Shown here in pieces: positions 46,001-57,560 of a stretch of DNA of 64,000 bases. Source of the DNA: Nematostella vectensis (lineage: Eukaryota > Cnidaria > Anthozoa > Actiniaria > Edwardsiidae); the NCBI RefSeq assembly GCF_932526225.1, contig NC_064034.1:4512001-4576000 (forward strand), written 5' to 3'. Every line of letters starts with the position of its first letter. Within the stretch, counting starts at the first letter, position 1. The notes under the pieces are model-generated. The model was not told the origin of the DNA. It did no database searches and worked only from the letters and a program-made list of their open reading frames with translations. The translations under genes and the position numbers were made by a program.

Positions 46001-49000
46001 TCATGGAAGACTTTTTCTGTATTATATTTTGCTTAAATTTATCAACCAGTGAGGATAAATCATAATTTATTATAACACCTCTATACCAGGGAGAGGATCA
46101 ATATTTAATATACATTATTATAATCCACCTTTGCAGCATTTGAATGAAGCCAAATCAGGAGAAGAAATCAATGAGTGTATAAGGTACAAAGCAGATTTAC
46201 TCCTTTGTATTTTCTATAATTACTTATGATCTATTTTCCCTAAACAGACAGGTTGCCTTGGCAGACATTATACTAATCAACAAGCTGGATTTGGTCGGTG
46301 AAGAGGAACTCACTCAACTCAGAGACAGACTACAGTAAGGGTGTTTGTTCCCATCACCATGTGCCCAACATTATTTTTACTAAGCCCTCTGTATTTTTCT
46401 TTTCATCTTACCCTATTGGTATTTTAGAGGTCATTGGTATTTAAGGGGTAATTCTGTTAACTTGAAGCAGAACAATTTTCAGTCCTATGGTTGTGAAAAT
46501 GGTATTTGTGGGGTATAGATGTTCTTGGGAGTTGTAAGATCATCTTTGATATTTTTTTAGTTGATATGTTCTTGACCCACCTATCATGTTTGTAGCTAAG
46601 TATCTTCTGTACCAAAAAAGACAAGAGATGATATTGATATGGGATGATGTTAATATGAAAATTTTCTGTATAGGTCAATAAACTCAGTAGCAAGGTTTAT
46701 TGAAACTCAGAGATCAAGGTAGGTCTGTGTATAATTCTGTTACAGTGTGATGCGTGCCAGCATGGCCACCTTGACAGTTTTGTGAACTTTACCAATTTAA
46801 ATTATAAATTTAAAACTTCAATGAGGATGGAAACATACTATCTTATTGATGAAAACTTTACTGGCCAACCTGTGGGGCAAATAAATTATATGCGCATCAT
46901 AGCACATGGAAATCCTCCTAGTTATTAGTTATGAAGCTCATGTCAAGGAAAATTTGAGATTTTCCCATACTTATTGCCTTTCTTTCTTCTAAATTTGCGT
47001 TGTGTGCGCCTCACTATGAATGCTACAGGTGGGTCTAGAGTTTGAGAAAAGGGAAGGAGAGGTCAGGAGGGGTAGGGGCACGTGTCAAATGTGCTCAGTG
47101 TTTTTCATACCCCTGCCCCTGTTATGATCAGAGTCATGATCAAAACTGATGGCATTGATAGGATTTTCAAAATTTAGTTAGAGCCCTGGATGTTAAAATA
47201 TCTTTCCAATGAAAAAAAAACAGAGGGACTCAACCTTAGCTGCTGTAGTAAGACCCCCTACAAGGCTCTCTTGTAGGCTCCACATATGTTATCAGGGTCA
47301 TCTACTGGATCTTAAATGAAAGGAGATAACTCACTAAACTCAATTCTGACAGTATTTTAGATTAAAGAAAATGTAAAAAAAATAAGTCATCATAGGGTGA
47401 AGAAGATTAATTTCTGTGTGATATGAGAAATATTGATAATTTCACAAAAACTAAAAATCATAAATCTAAAACTTGCTTTAATCAGACTATTACAAGCAAA
47501 CCCATTTAAGGCAGTACACTACAACCAAGGATAAAGATTATGCAATATGTATGAGTCAGTTTCCTAGAGGCAATGATCATAAAAAGGTGTCCAACATTGC
47601 ATTGACTGTCCCTTTTAAGGTATAAAGATTGATTTATGGGTTATTCAGAGTGAACTGTGTGCAGTACGAGTATAAGTCCACTAGAAGTCAGTCTTTGGTC
47701 GCTTCTCAAGGTATGCCTTGATACCAGGGTTGCTAGCAATGCGGTCATGGTGTTGCTTCAGTTTAGGAAACTTGTCAAGAGCTCCACTATCCAGGTTATT
47801 ACATGCATTAAACACAATGATATCAGCATATGTCATCTGAAAGAAAAGAAATGACATCAGAATCTTAAAAGGTCGATATAGGTACGCTACTTTTTGCTTT
47901 ATGCTATATTAAAAGACAGAGTCAAGAAACCAAACATTAAGGCACATATCCATAGTTTACTGAAGTGGAAGGGGTATTTGTAGTCTTGGACAGTGTAGAA
48001 TCTAGCTTTTTCTGTGATCTCTCTCTTATTGTTTCTTTTTAAACTTTATTTCCAAAGTATTTGATTTGGCTATCCTTTGGCAGAAAAATGAGAGGGGGGA
48101 TTGGATTGCTGTCCTACCTTGTCAGTTACAAGGAACCCAGTCCTGTTTTCTTCCAGGATCTTTGTCAGTGCTCCCATAAAGGCTGGTAGGTGGGTGTTCT
48201 GAATTGCCTCATCCAATTCTTTCTAAAATGATAGATGATAAGTCCAATTTAATGGAACTGCCAAAAGAACCCCCGCAGTGAGGATTCAATCTAAAGTCAC
48301 CTTTTTGGCCTGATCTTTTTCAAAATAACATTGGATTTTCTTGGTGAGGAAATCTTCTTCAGCACCCACAATCATATCACACTTTGCAATATCAAGACTG
48401 TTTGATGGGGCAAGACCTTTAGAAGAGAAGCTTAATCATTATAATAGTCATCATAAACATTATCATCTCTTTAATTCTCATTAGCATCACCATTACAACC
48501 ATCATCATGCTCATAAATCTTATCACCATACCATCAATGACCTAATAAACGCCCACAGTCTAAAGAACGCCTCCTATCTAATGAACACATCCCCCCTAAG
48601 CTTACAAGTTTGTAATGAACGCCCCTCTCTTATAGACGCCCCCTACCCTCCCTCCCAGCTTTAAAACAAATGGCATAGTAATTTCGGTAATATAAATCAA
48701 ATTTAATTAATCTGAGTTTGGCTTCTACTGGTTGAGACTTGCTTAATTTTAAGAAATGCTCCGGGCGTTTATTAGATCATTTATGGTAACTATGGTCATC
48801 ATTATCACCATTATTATAATAATCTCCCTTATTTCACATAATTTACAGTATCATTATTGGCGTACGTGTAGTGGCTTCAGGCGCGTATCCAGGATTGGCT
48901 GAAGAGGGGGGGGGGGGGGGGGGTGCAGTCATAGAAATCATATGGAAAAAGCATAAAATTTGAGGATTCCTTAATAAGAAATTCCCCAATTTTGGCCGTC

Positions 49001-51711
49001 AACGGGGGGTGTGTGAGCACCCTGCGCACCTCCCTGATACATGTCTAGACTTATTTACCCAAAAAGGTTCCATATCGTAAACAGCTACTAATAAGTTATA
49101 TCATATGGATGACCATCCACAGCATTCCTACCAGCTTGTTTATCATAACCACTACCATCGTCATGCTATCATCATCATTCATATCATCTTGTTCATCACC
49201 ATTAACATCATTCATATCATCTTGTTCATCACCATCAACATCATTCATATCATCTTGTTCAAGATCATTTTAATCATATTATCTTGTTCATCATCATTTT
49301 AATCATCATTAACCTATCATCAAAATCATCATCAACAACATTTCTATCATCATTTTAAACACAGGGTAAAAATTCTAACAGAATTAACAAATTTCTTATT
49401 GTGTTGAAATGTCATTATCTTTGGTGATATTATCCAGGCTATTTTTGATTCAGATACCTCCTTCCCTGGCAATGAAGGTCATAATAGCCAGAGATTGAGC
49501 AAGCTTGATTTTGTCATCAATTACAAGCAGAGGAACCTGGCCAAATGGGGCATGAAGTTCTGTTAACAAAAATAGATTTCGCATTATAAATATTAGTAAT
49601 AAATTAAAGTGTAATGTTATTAAAAACAACATTGCCCTAATATTCAACATAAGTTAGTATTCAAGTAATATTCAAGATTCAAGGCCACATCCAAACTTAT
49701 TTGCATTTCCATTGTATTTACTGGATCATTCTATGAAGTCCCATTGGCCCTGTGTTGAGCAAGTAACTCGGCAAGGTAGCCTGCTTTTCCTGCGTGTAAG
49801 AAAGGAATTACGGAGGTCTGTATCAAGGCTACGGCAAGGTCGATAAAAGTGTTGGAGATCGAGGTGTAGGCCCTATCTCCGTGATGCCTATACTCTAGCT
49901 AAGCCGGAAAACCTTTTTTAGAAACGGTGATGTTTCCGAAACATCCCTTAAACAAAGACCCAAATCTGTTTTTTTTTTTTTTGAAAACGCTTATTGTGGA
50001 TCTAGCTTTATGTTACCTTTCTTGACTTTCGGCCACTCTCCCATTGCCATTCGATTGTCCTCAAATTCGATTCCCGCGGCAGCGAAAACCAACCGCGCGG
50101 GTTCAGCCCGACCTCGAGCGTTGAAATAGTACAGCTTGTAGCTTGGCATGTTAGATCTCTCAAGTGCAAAGGAGAAAGAAGGCTTGTCTGGCTGAGTGAA
50201 CTCGTAACAGTTTGAAAGCTGCTGAGCCGTGATGAAACGAACCACAGGAAACCCACACGCGTCGCCCAGACTCGATTCGAGTACTGAAATAGATACTTTG
50301 TTCTAGTATTCTAGAATGTTCTAGGATCCAACATTTGAGCATTTGTAAAATTTATGTAAAGTATTAGAAAGTATCGGATGTTCTAGTTTTCGACATTTTA
50401 AAATTTGCAAAAATTGCATAAACAGCGCTAGGAATGCGATACTACTCTCTGAGTTTATTTTTTAAAAGAAAGGGAAGTGGGGGTCGCGTACCATTAGGTT
50501 AAAAACGTACAGGGGGACATGATCCCTATATGATACCGTTCTTACCCCATATTTTCTTATTCCCACGGCTATTCCAAAGGCTTCAATGTCACAAAAGTAC
50601 AGGGGGACATGATCCCTATATGATACCCTTCTTACCCCATATTTTCTTATTCCCACGGCTATTCCAAAAGCTTTAATGTTACAAAAGTACAGGGGTACAT
50701 GGTCCCTATATGATACCCTTCTAACCCCATATTCTCTTATTCCCACAGAGTCGACTTGGATGCTGTACTGGATCTTCATTCATTCGACTCGGCTGAAAAG
50801 AAACGGTACACGACCCTGGTAGCATGGGTTACTCTTTGTGTTAGTCCCTTTAGTGCACTCGCCTTTTACCTCTGTGGCCAGGTCTTGGAATCGAAGGGCG
50901 TACTAGAACCACTAGAACGTGTGTAAACTTTATTGCATTAACAGTGCTTACTAACAAAAACAGACTGGGGCGCTTGATTAGGGGCCATCCACACCAGAAT
51001 AAGCTTTTGCGAGTCACACACACATTCTCTTTCTCAAATTTACTCAATCCTAAAACAGTGGGTGTCCAGTGTAATTCGAGTGTGAATGCGAAGTTTCGAG
51101 TGTGAAGCGTTTTTGCTGATCACGTGTGTAAGGCGCATAGAGAATTATGGGTTTGGTTGTTTTCATCACGTGTGTAGGGCGCACATAGAATTAATGGGTT
51201 TGGTCCTTGGTAGGGCGCATAGAGGATTGTGGGTTTGGTTGTTTTCATCACGTGTGTAGGGCGCATAGAGGATTATGGGTTTGGTTGTTATAATCACGTG
51301 CGTAAGGCACATCGAGGATTATGGGTTTGGTTGTTGTCATCACGTGTGTTTTTGGGATTGAAATACAGTAACATAGTTCACGTTTGTTAACAGACTCCGA
51401 CTTTCCGCGCACAAAACTTATCATCTTGATTTTTTAGTGACTGGTGCCCGACAGGAAGCCATTTACCCAACAGCAGCACAGAACTACAGCGAAAGCATAT
51501 AGATCAGGTAGGACAAAGGCGGATGGCTGTGTGTCTATTAAAGGCTTACATGTCAATCAAACTCTTTACAGGCTGTTACCACAGTAACGGTCGAGTGCAA
51601 AGGGGAGGTGCTTCTTGAGGAGCTTGACACGTGGTTGCAGGTGAGAAGGGCGTTTTAGCTGATGCATCCATCATCCAGGAGCGTAGCCAGGGGTGACCCA
51701 AGCCCCCCTCC

Positions 51712-51742
<31 letters not shown>

Positions 51743-52552
51743 TTTGGGTCCAATAAATCTATTGCTCTTTAGTCGTTACGTATCAGTTGGAAACGAATGT
51801 TTTTGAGAAATCACTTTGGTCCTCCCCCCCCCCCCCCCCCCCTCAGGAAAGATCATGGCTATGCCTCTGTCATCGTTGGCGGTGATTGGTTCCAGAATTC
51901 AATCAGAGATCGACTCGAACAACGACGTGTTTGGCGGGGGTGTATGAGTGGGTGGTTTACTTATACTATATACAGAACCTGAAATTTGGGAAAGCCGCTT
52001 TTGAATGCTTTAAATCATTTGAAATAACAATTTATAAGGAAGATGGGGGGAGAGCGGGGACGGCTGAAAAGTTTGAACTCGTGATTGTAATCAAGGATCA
52101 TAAAAATCCCACCTGTAGGCTTTAGAAGCTGTTTTCGGCGCCTCTCATGGTTAATCGTTGTCACTCGAATCCAAGATGGCGGCCACAAACTACGATTTCG
52201 GGATTCCGAGGGTTTTTCTCGCCGAAAACAGCATCTAAAGCCTCAGGTAGGCTAGGATCATAAGCTGGAAGGGGGGGACACTTTGAGTTACAGTGCAACC
52301 TCGTTTTTGCGATACTCGACAATTACTGTATAACAATCACAAGAGAAATAAACTCTTTTAACAATTTCTCGACATAACCATGTACTTTTTCAACTCTTTG
52401 CCAAATCGCCATTTATTCAGATAAGGGCTTTTTCGATCTAATATTTAAATGTCCCTATTTTCATAAAATGTTTCTTGTCCTGATAGGAATTATTGTGGGA
52501 AAAATCATTTGTGGGTAGAGACGGAAAACCGATGGAAATTCTACGATTCAAG
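40029..52552 (+). CDS. ZNG1: ZNG1/CBWD zinc-regulated GTPase metalloprotein activator (3' end not found)
   Basis: Eleven exons: 40029-40125, 45112-45198, 45455-45551, 45680-45869, 46137-46183, 46248-46334, 46674-46718, 50749-50805, 51459-51507, 51572-51640, 52487-52552; 297 codons in frame. COG0523 GTPase marks: N-terminal CPDLVPS (in the human protein CPELVPI docks methionine aminopeptidase 1), Walker [18 protein letters not shown], metal-binding [16 protein letters not shown] and guanine-specificity INKLDL. Exons 10-11 enter the C-terminal domain ([30 protein letters not shown]). About 90-100 family residues after that are missing: I found no matching exon between 52553 and 64000. The acceptor at 51459 (GGAAG) is the only one keeping frame and is weak. 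Intron 1 holds a gypsy element; the 46719-50748 intron holds a GST gene. Confidence 0.93.
40205..40682. repeat. 35-bp tandem repeat in ZNG1 intron 1
   Basis: About 13-14 units of AATGACTGGGTTTGGTGATG + GTGGGTGTTGTTGGT. Two subtypes (GATGGTGGGTG and GATGTTTGGTG) often alternate, giving a roughly 70-bp higher-order period. G/T-rich on the sense strand. Confidence 0.93.
41017..42604 (-). pseudogene. gypsy RNase H + integrase frames
   Basis: 42604-41342 carries RNase H ([33 protein letters not shown]), an HHCC-type zinc-binding region ([11 protein letters not shown]...CKACHGCQ) and the integrase core ([36 protein letters not shown]). A second frame, 41415-41017, continues the integrase C-terminus ([29 protein letters not shown]). 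The junction at about 41342-41415 is a frameshift. Confidence 0.88.
42661..43617 (-). pseudogene. gypsy reverse transcriptase frame, YxDD box damaged
   Basis: 318 residues with typical Ty3/gypsy blocks ([73 protein letters not shown]). The catalytic box reads NIHDN instead of Y-x-D-D. A frameshift at about 42605-42660 separates it from RNase H. Confidence 0.88.
43643..43921 (-). pseudogene. gypsy aspartic protease frame, catalytic Asp lost
   Basis: Retropepsin-like fragment. The active-site motif reads [11 protein letters not shown] where the family has D-S/T-G; the catalytic aspartate is replaced by glycine, so it should be inactive. Confidence 0.75.
43930..44847 (-). pseudogene. gypsy gag-like frame
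   Basis: 305 residues with a retrotransposon gag core ([34 protein letters not shown]). The CCHC zinc-knuckle codons ([22 protein letters not shown]) are present near 44160-44080 but in another frame, so a frameshift separates core and knuckle. Confidence 0.8.
47681..50149 (-). CDS. Glutathione S-transferase, sigma class
   Basis: Five exons: 50149-50017, 49559-49458, 48416-48301, 48222-48118, 47836-47681; 203 residues, a normal cytosolic GST length. The thioredoxin-like N-domain starts [20 protein letters not shown]; Tyr8 is the expected catalytic residue that activates glutathione. [10 protein letters not shown] holds the cis-Pro, and [14 protein letters not shown] is the QS glutathione-binding motif. 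The all-helical C-domain includes [15 protein letters not shown]. This class includes detoxification enzymes and haematopoietic prostaglandin D synthase; which applies here is not readable. The gene is nested, antisense, in the ZNG1 intron 46719-50748. Confidence 0.94.
48901..48920. repeat. Poly-G run beside a dispersed repeat
   Basis: About 17 G next to GGCGCGTATCCAGGATTGG; another copy of the CGTAGCC/G-run family, here in a GST intron. Confidence 0.45.
49100..49345. repeat. ATCATC/CATCATT microsatellite-like tract
   Basis: Degenerate ATC-rich repeats (TTCATATCATCTTGTTCATCACCATCAACATCA) in the first GST intron to be downstream of exon 2; non-coding. Confidence 0.6.
50505..50748. repeat. 90-bp tandem repeat containing the ZNG1 exon-8 3' splice site
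   Basis: 2.7 units of 90 bp (AGGGGGACATGATCCC at 50511, 50601 and 50691). Each includes the acceptor tract TTCTTATTCCCAC. The last copy carries the real AG (50747-50748) before exon 8; the two upstream copies read GG at the same place (50567-50568, 50657-50658), so only one acceptor can work. Confidence 0.9.
51065..51352. repeat. CACGTG-containing direct repeats in a ZNG1 intron
   Basis: About five imperfect units with the words ATCACGTGTGTAGGGCGCATAG and GGATTATGGGTTTGGTTG. Each full unit carries a CACGTG/CACGTGTG E-box. Confidence 0.75.
51670..51850. repeat. Dispersed CGTAGCC/C-run repeat, copy
   Basis: GGAGCGTAGCCAGGGGTGACC, two C-runs (51712-51729 and 51825-51842), a CA run and TCATGGCTATGCCTC. 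Non-coding. Confidence 0.5.
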
Positions 52553-55500
52553 GTACGTCAGAATGTAATCTGACAACGATAAAATACATCTTGACTCATT
52601 TCAGAACATATATTACGCAAAATTCAGAAGCAAGCAATGATGGTCCCTTTCTTTTCCTTCCCCTTCCATCCCGATGCTACATGAAATTTAGAGCGTGCTT
52701 TAGATTCGGTGCATATGAAAAAAAAATTAAAGGCATCGAGGCCAGTTGCGCGACTTTTATTGATAATGCAAGACATGAAACTACTCCGAGCTCAGAGCTC
52801 ATGCACAATTAGCTGGTTTCCGACCGTACGATCGTAGCTGATCGCAAAGTGGTTTCCATATGATTGCACGAGATCGCAGGATGAGTTTTAATATAGGCTG
52901 GTTTCCATATTACCGTACTCTAGCCGTACTCTAGCTACCGTACGTAGCTAATTTGACCGTACGATCGTAACCGATCGCAAAGTGGTTTCCATATGATCGC
53001 ACTCGATCGCAGAATGAGTTCCAATATAGGCTGGTTTCCATATTATCGCACTCGATCGCAGGTGGTCGGATACGATTACATGGAAACTCACCCTGCGACC
53101 ATTTGCGACCATGCATCTGCCATGCCTGCAGAATAGAAAAATCAGTCTAAACTGTAGGTATTTTGTATACCTCTTATTTTCTGCCATGGATAAAAAAACA
53201 AGCTGTCGTCAACAACTTCAAAATGGACAGCACTTCTATATTCGAGACAGAAACCTACACTGAAATATATACTGTCTGTCAATATTCCACACAACAGACA
53301 TGACGGAAAAACCCTGAACATGCGCACTTCGAAGAGATGGAGATAGAAGATACAGTGACCATCAGTTCCTTGTATTTCGGAATGAAATAATACAAATAAC
53401 GTGAGGTCGAAATGCACATACCCAGATTTTGGCGTTTTAAGATAATTTTTTCCTTGATCATCCTTGCGCTATGTATGAGCTAAGCTCTTTTCGTCGAAAA
53501 GCTCAAATTTCAATGACACCGAACAAAAAAATCGCATCAATTAAAAAAAAGTCGCATTTCATATTTCGTTTGATATTACTCACTAAGTACTTAGGGGAAT
53601 TTTCTGCCTTATTTGATGTGAAATGAGCTTATTGGAAACGTCAAGTCATGTTTTTCCGTCATGTCGCATGTTTAGTGTTTTTCCGTACAACATGGTTGAA
53701 CGTAATTCTTCAATTTGAAATCGGCCTTCGTTTTTTAGGATTATTGAGTAATGTATTGGGTTTCACATTTACTTTCCCACAATGGAAATTTGCAGTTCTG
53801 GATACGGCGTTAATTTCCCATGTGGTCTTGCATAACGTGACACGCCCCTCGTGCCAAGAGAAAGCTCCGAAAGAGCCGCGACCCATCGCTAGCAGCTCGA
53901 CCCTACATCCCGATAAATAAGCGTTGATAAATCACCCTTTAACTGATTAACCGCCGTTAGCAAAAGTAGGTTTCTTATGGGTCACCGCTTTTGTTGCGTG
54001 GTTTTAACTGGTTTTGATAGCCGCAAAGCGATAAAGAACCTTATTCGCCGTTTCGCATACACTGACATTATTTATCATTACCTTAATAAATAAGCTCAAG
54101 ATTCCGCATACAAGGAGTTTCTCTGACCAAAAGCTTAATTCAAATTTTAAAGAAATTTAAAAGATATTGAAATTTAGATATTAGCGAGCAAAGTTGGCTT
54201 AATTTCTGACCATAGCTCGACTTCTCCTCAAAAGCGAGGAGAATTCATACTTTGAACATTTAAAAATTGCACTTCAAGCCTCATATCTCGAAGACGAATC
54301 CATTAGAAAAAACACTTTTTGATATGTTGGTTTACATAACATAAGAAACGTCTATGCACATATTCAAGCTTACTGAAGTTAACCAGACCTTATTTCGGGA
54401 AAACTTGCCATTTCTTTGCTCTGTCTTATATTATCGAAACACGATTACACGAAATCGTCGGTCTTCTTTTTATATATATTTTTACCTTTGGTAAAATCTA
54501 TTATTGTTGATAACACATTAACGTTATTTGAACAAAATATAACAGCTTTCATGAACGCTCTTTGCTATTATTCGTTCACTGACCAGGCTCGTACGACACG
54601 CGTCCCCTATTCAATTCGGAGCAGCCTTTCTCACACCTTCCCCGGGCAACGTCTAATCTCTAATAAATAAATAAATCCCATTGAGCTTTTTTGGCATTTT
54701 TTTGTTGTTGTTCCGCAAATCCGACGAACGAATTTAACATTTTAGCATTTCTTTTAGCAAAACCTCAAACGTATTTTAATTTGCGCTAAAATCTCGCGAT
54801 ATCGATTCACAAGCCATTACTTAGATGTCAATGTTAAATATTGCCATTTTTCCAGGTGGTGTACGCCCCCTGGCGTCGAGTGAATCTAGCGGAGAAACTT
54901 TGGCTTAGCAACGACAGGTTTGCTCTGGAGTCCTTTTGTAATTGGATACGCCTCTTTTTGGGCTACTCTTTTCGGCTACGTGTATTCGGTGAACCGAGGA
55001 GACGGAAAACTCTTGATTTACATCGCTAACAACGAACAACGGGTTCGATCGAATTTACTCTACTATATCAGTCGAGTAACGTGCTCTAAGCTAGTGGACT
55101 TAGCTTTAAAGAATGTCGATCAACTACTCCTTTTTTGTTATTTACATTAGAAAATACTAGCGTCAAAACTGCCTGTAGTATAGAAATTCTGCCAAAATTG
55201 AGATGGTTTTTACGAGTGGCATTTCAGTCCGCGTTGCTAGGCCGGGGCAATTTCTTTCTGAGGGGCTGACCGTGCGGTCCAATTGTTATTAAGCAGGCCG
55301 TTAAAGAACTCCTTTGTCAGTAATCGAGACGTTTTTTTGTAATGATTATTATGTAACTGTGACGTTATCGTACTACAGACGGTTTTTGCATAGGTGCCAT
55401 TGTTTTTCATTTTCTTTGGAAAACTTTCCTTTCGGACTTTCAAAACTTTCAGGTGTTTCTCGGAACATCTTACTTATTTTTCATGACTACGCTTTTCTCT

Positions 55501-57560
55501 ACTACTTACCATAATTGATACTTTCTTCCACTGTTATTATACAATACCTTTTAATAACTACGCAACGCCTGTATTTCATGGCCTATATTTTGATATCTTT
55601 ATTTGGATAGCACACGTCTTGAAGTTGACCCGATAATTGTTTGCTAATTCATGCAAATTTTTATGCTTATTGCAGCTCTAAAAGTCACCATGCTGGAATC
55701 ATAAGCTATTTTGCGATCCCTGTACCATTTTTCGCCTATTTTAATTAATTGAGCATGACGCATTCTCCTCTTTTGTCGCTACAGCTACAAGAAAAAAGAA
55801 GGTCTATAAGATAAATTATGTCACTTTTATTAAGTTGTTTAATTACTGTTTTGGCAAACAGGTCTCTTAATTTGTAATGAGGTCAATTTGCATCTTTTTT
55901 ATGTGTATCCTATCGCTTCGCGTTGTCGCTAATTTGTATATTCTCAAACATTCTTTTGTAATGATGAAAGCACCTCTGTTAAAAACTCTAAAAACGATAT
56001 AGATCATTTAACTTACCTTTCCAAAACAATACATCTCGTTTGTTTTTCTTTGTTTCGCTTATCAAAGGTTTTGTTATCGGTAACATGCCGTGCCGACCAC
56101 GTAGCTTTATCTTTTTTGTTCTTTTTTTTTTAGGTAATCTCGTTTATTAGTAGAATGCTTTAGATGGGTAAGCCTCGTGTTGTTATGGCGAAATAACAAG
56201 TTCTTTTCCATAATCTTGGTAAGCCCCTAGGGCATATTTCCCCGCTCTCCTTTCATTTGAGTCAACACTCGATCCAGCACATGGAGACCGCTTTAGTCTA
56301 GTTGTGCTCATTTCAGCCATTCGAATAAGACGGATACAAAAGGGCGATAAAAATGTCTATAAACAATGATTGCTTAAAACAAACATCGTTGCCTGAGGAC
56401 AGAAAATCGAGGTGGACTTAACAAAGACAACTCGCTGTGCCCTGTTTGAGTGAAGAAAAATAGACTTGTGCTATTATGCCAGCGCAATTTGGAAAGAAAT
56501 TCAGACCCTAAGTAGAGTTTTATAGTACTGTCTAAAAACTTTTTCCTCTTTTAAAGTTCTTGATTTTTTTTCCGACCATCTGTTACAGATAGCCGCTTTC
56601 ACTGTTCATGTTGAAACTGCTATCTTAAACTTGTTGTCAATATTGTTATTATTTGTTTTAGTGTTCGTTTTAACTCGCTCATCTCCAGTGAACCATTAGA
56701 TTAAAGTTTTTACAGCGCTGTCGGTAATGCTCTTGTTTATATCTAACATAGCGGGCGGCGGCAGGTGTTGTTTTTATTCACAGTTCGATATTTACTGGTC
56801 AAGTTCTGTCCTAATAACGCCAAATCTAAGAGCTAAAAGGCTTTTTGTGCCTACTTTGTTTCAATTCGATTTGTGCTTACGTCTCTTTAGTCTGGTAATA
56901 ATTTAATCGTTTCGCTATGGTGGTCTAGATGCCGTACGTGTATCCCTTAGATTACGCTAAAAAGAAATCTTTTGTTTGAGGTAAAATACACCAGCTGTGG
57001 CTGAAACTTCCCCCAAATCAAGCTTAGCCTTATAAAACTTTACTTTTTAAAGTAGATAAGACTTTGCTTAATCATTTTCTTGTTTAATGCTGGCTTGCAC
57101 AGTGACTTTTCTACTTTTCTAAACTGAAATGAAGGGCTCATAATTAATGTATCCCTATAATTGGTTTTGTAGTTTGCACGTGTCACCGACCAATCAGGGA
57201 AGATAGAAAGGCGATAGGGGGGTTCTCGTAGCACGGTTTTACACCTTGCCTTGTAGTCACTATAGCTTATTCCATCCAATTTCACACCTTAGAAAGATCC
57301 GGTGCATTTTACATGAGCCAATAGGCGCATCCTTGGACCTGTAGTTTGTGAACTAGTGCACTTCTGGGCTGGGCTTTGTTGCCTTTTCAATAGCGCCACC
57401 TTATCCATCAATAGTGTCTCCTGTTAATTGTTATTGGTCAAGAGGAGTTTATAACGTGTGACAACCGCTGTGTGGCCAGTTCACTGAAACAGACAGGGAG
57501 AACAGGCCACTTCGTCAGTCATTTTAATCCGTTTAAGTGAAGTCTGGGGTGTTCTTAAAA
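52553..57560. other. Long stretch without a supported gene
   Basis: Starts as the ZNG1 intron/3' region and ends as the promoter of forkhead gene 2. Holds the GATCGCA repeat cluster (52813-53105). Frames at 53648, 54841 and 54920 have no recognisable domain. TATA-like TTTATAAC lies at about 57449, roughly 110 bp before the forkhead start. Confidence 0.45.
52813..53105. repeat. GATCGCA / TGGTTTCCATAT repeat cluster
   Basis: Several imperfect copies of CTGGTTTCCATAT(G/T)ATCGCACTCGATCGCAG, with CGTACGATCG palindromes and an inverted GGAAAC near 53093. Looks like nested MITE copies. Confidence 0.6.

Noticed and set aside
51886-52125. IKDHKNP near the end of a frame as another reverse-transcriptase fragment
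   Set aside because: The match is only a few residues and the surrounding frame shows no family sequence.
53648-53920. 90-codon frame as a gene
   Set aside because: No domain and low-complexity hydrophobic start in AT-rich sequence.
54841-55150. Two overlapping frames after a possible acceptor (54855) as ZNG1 terminal exons
   Set aside because: Neither translation resembles the ZNG1 C-terminus or any known domain.
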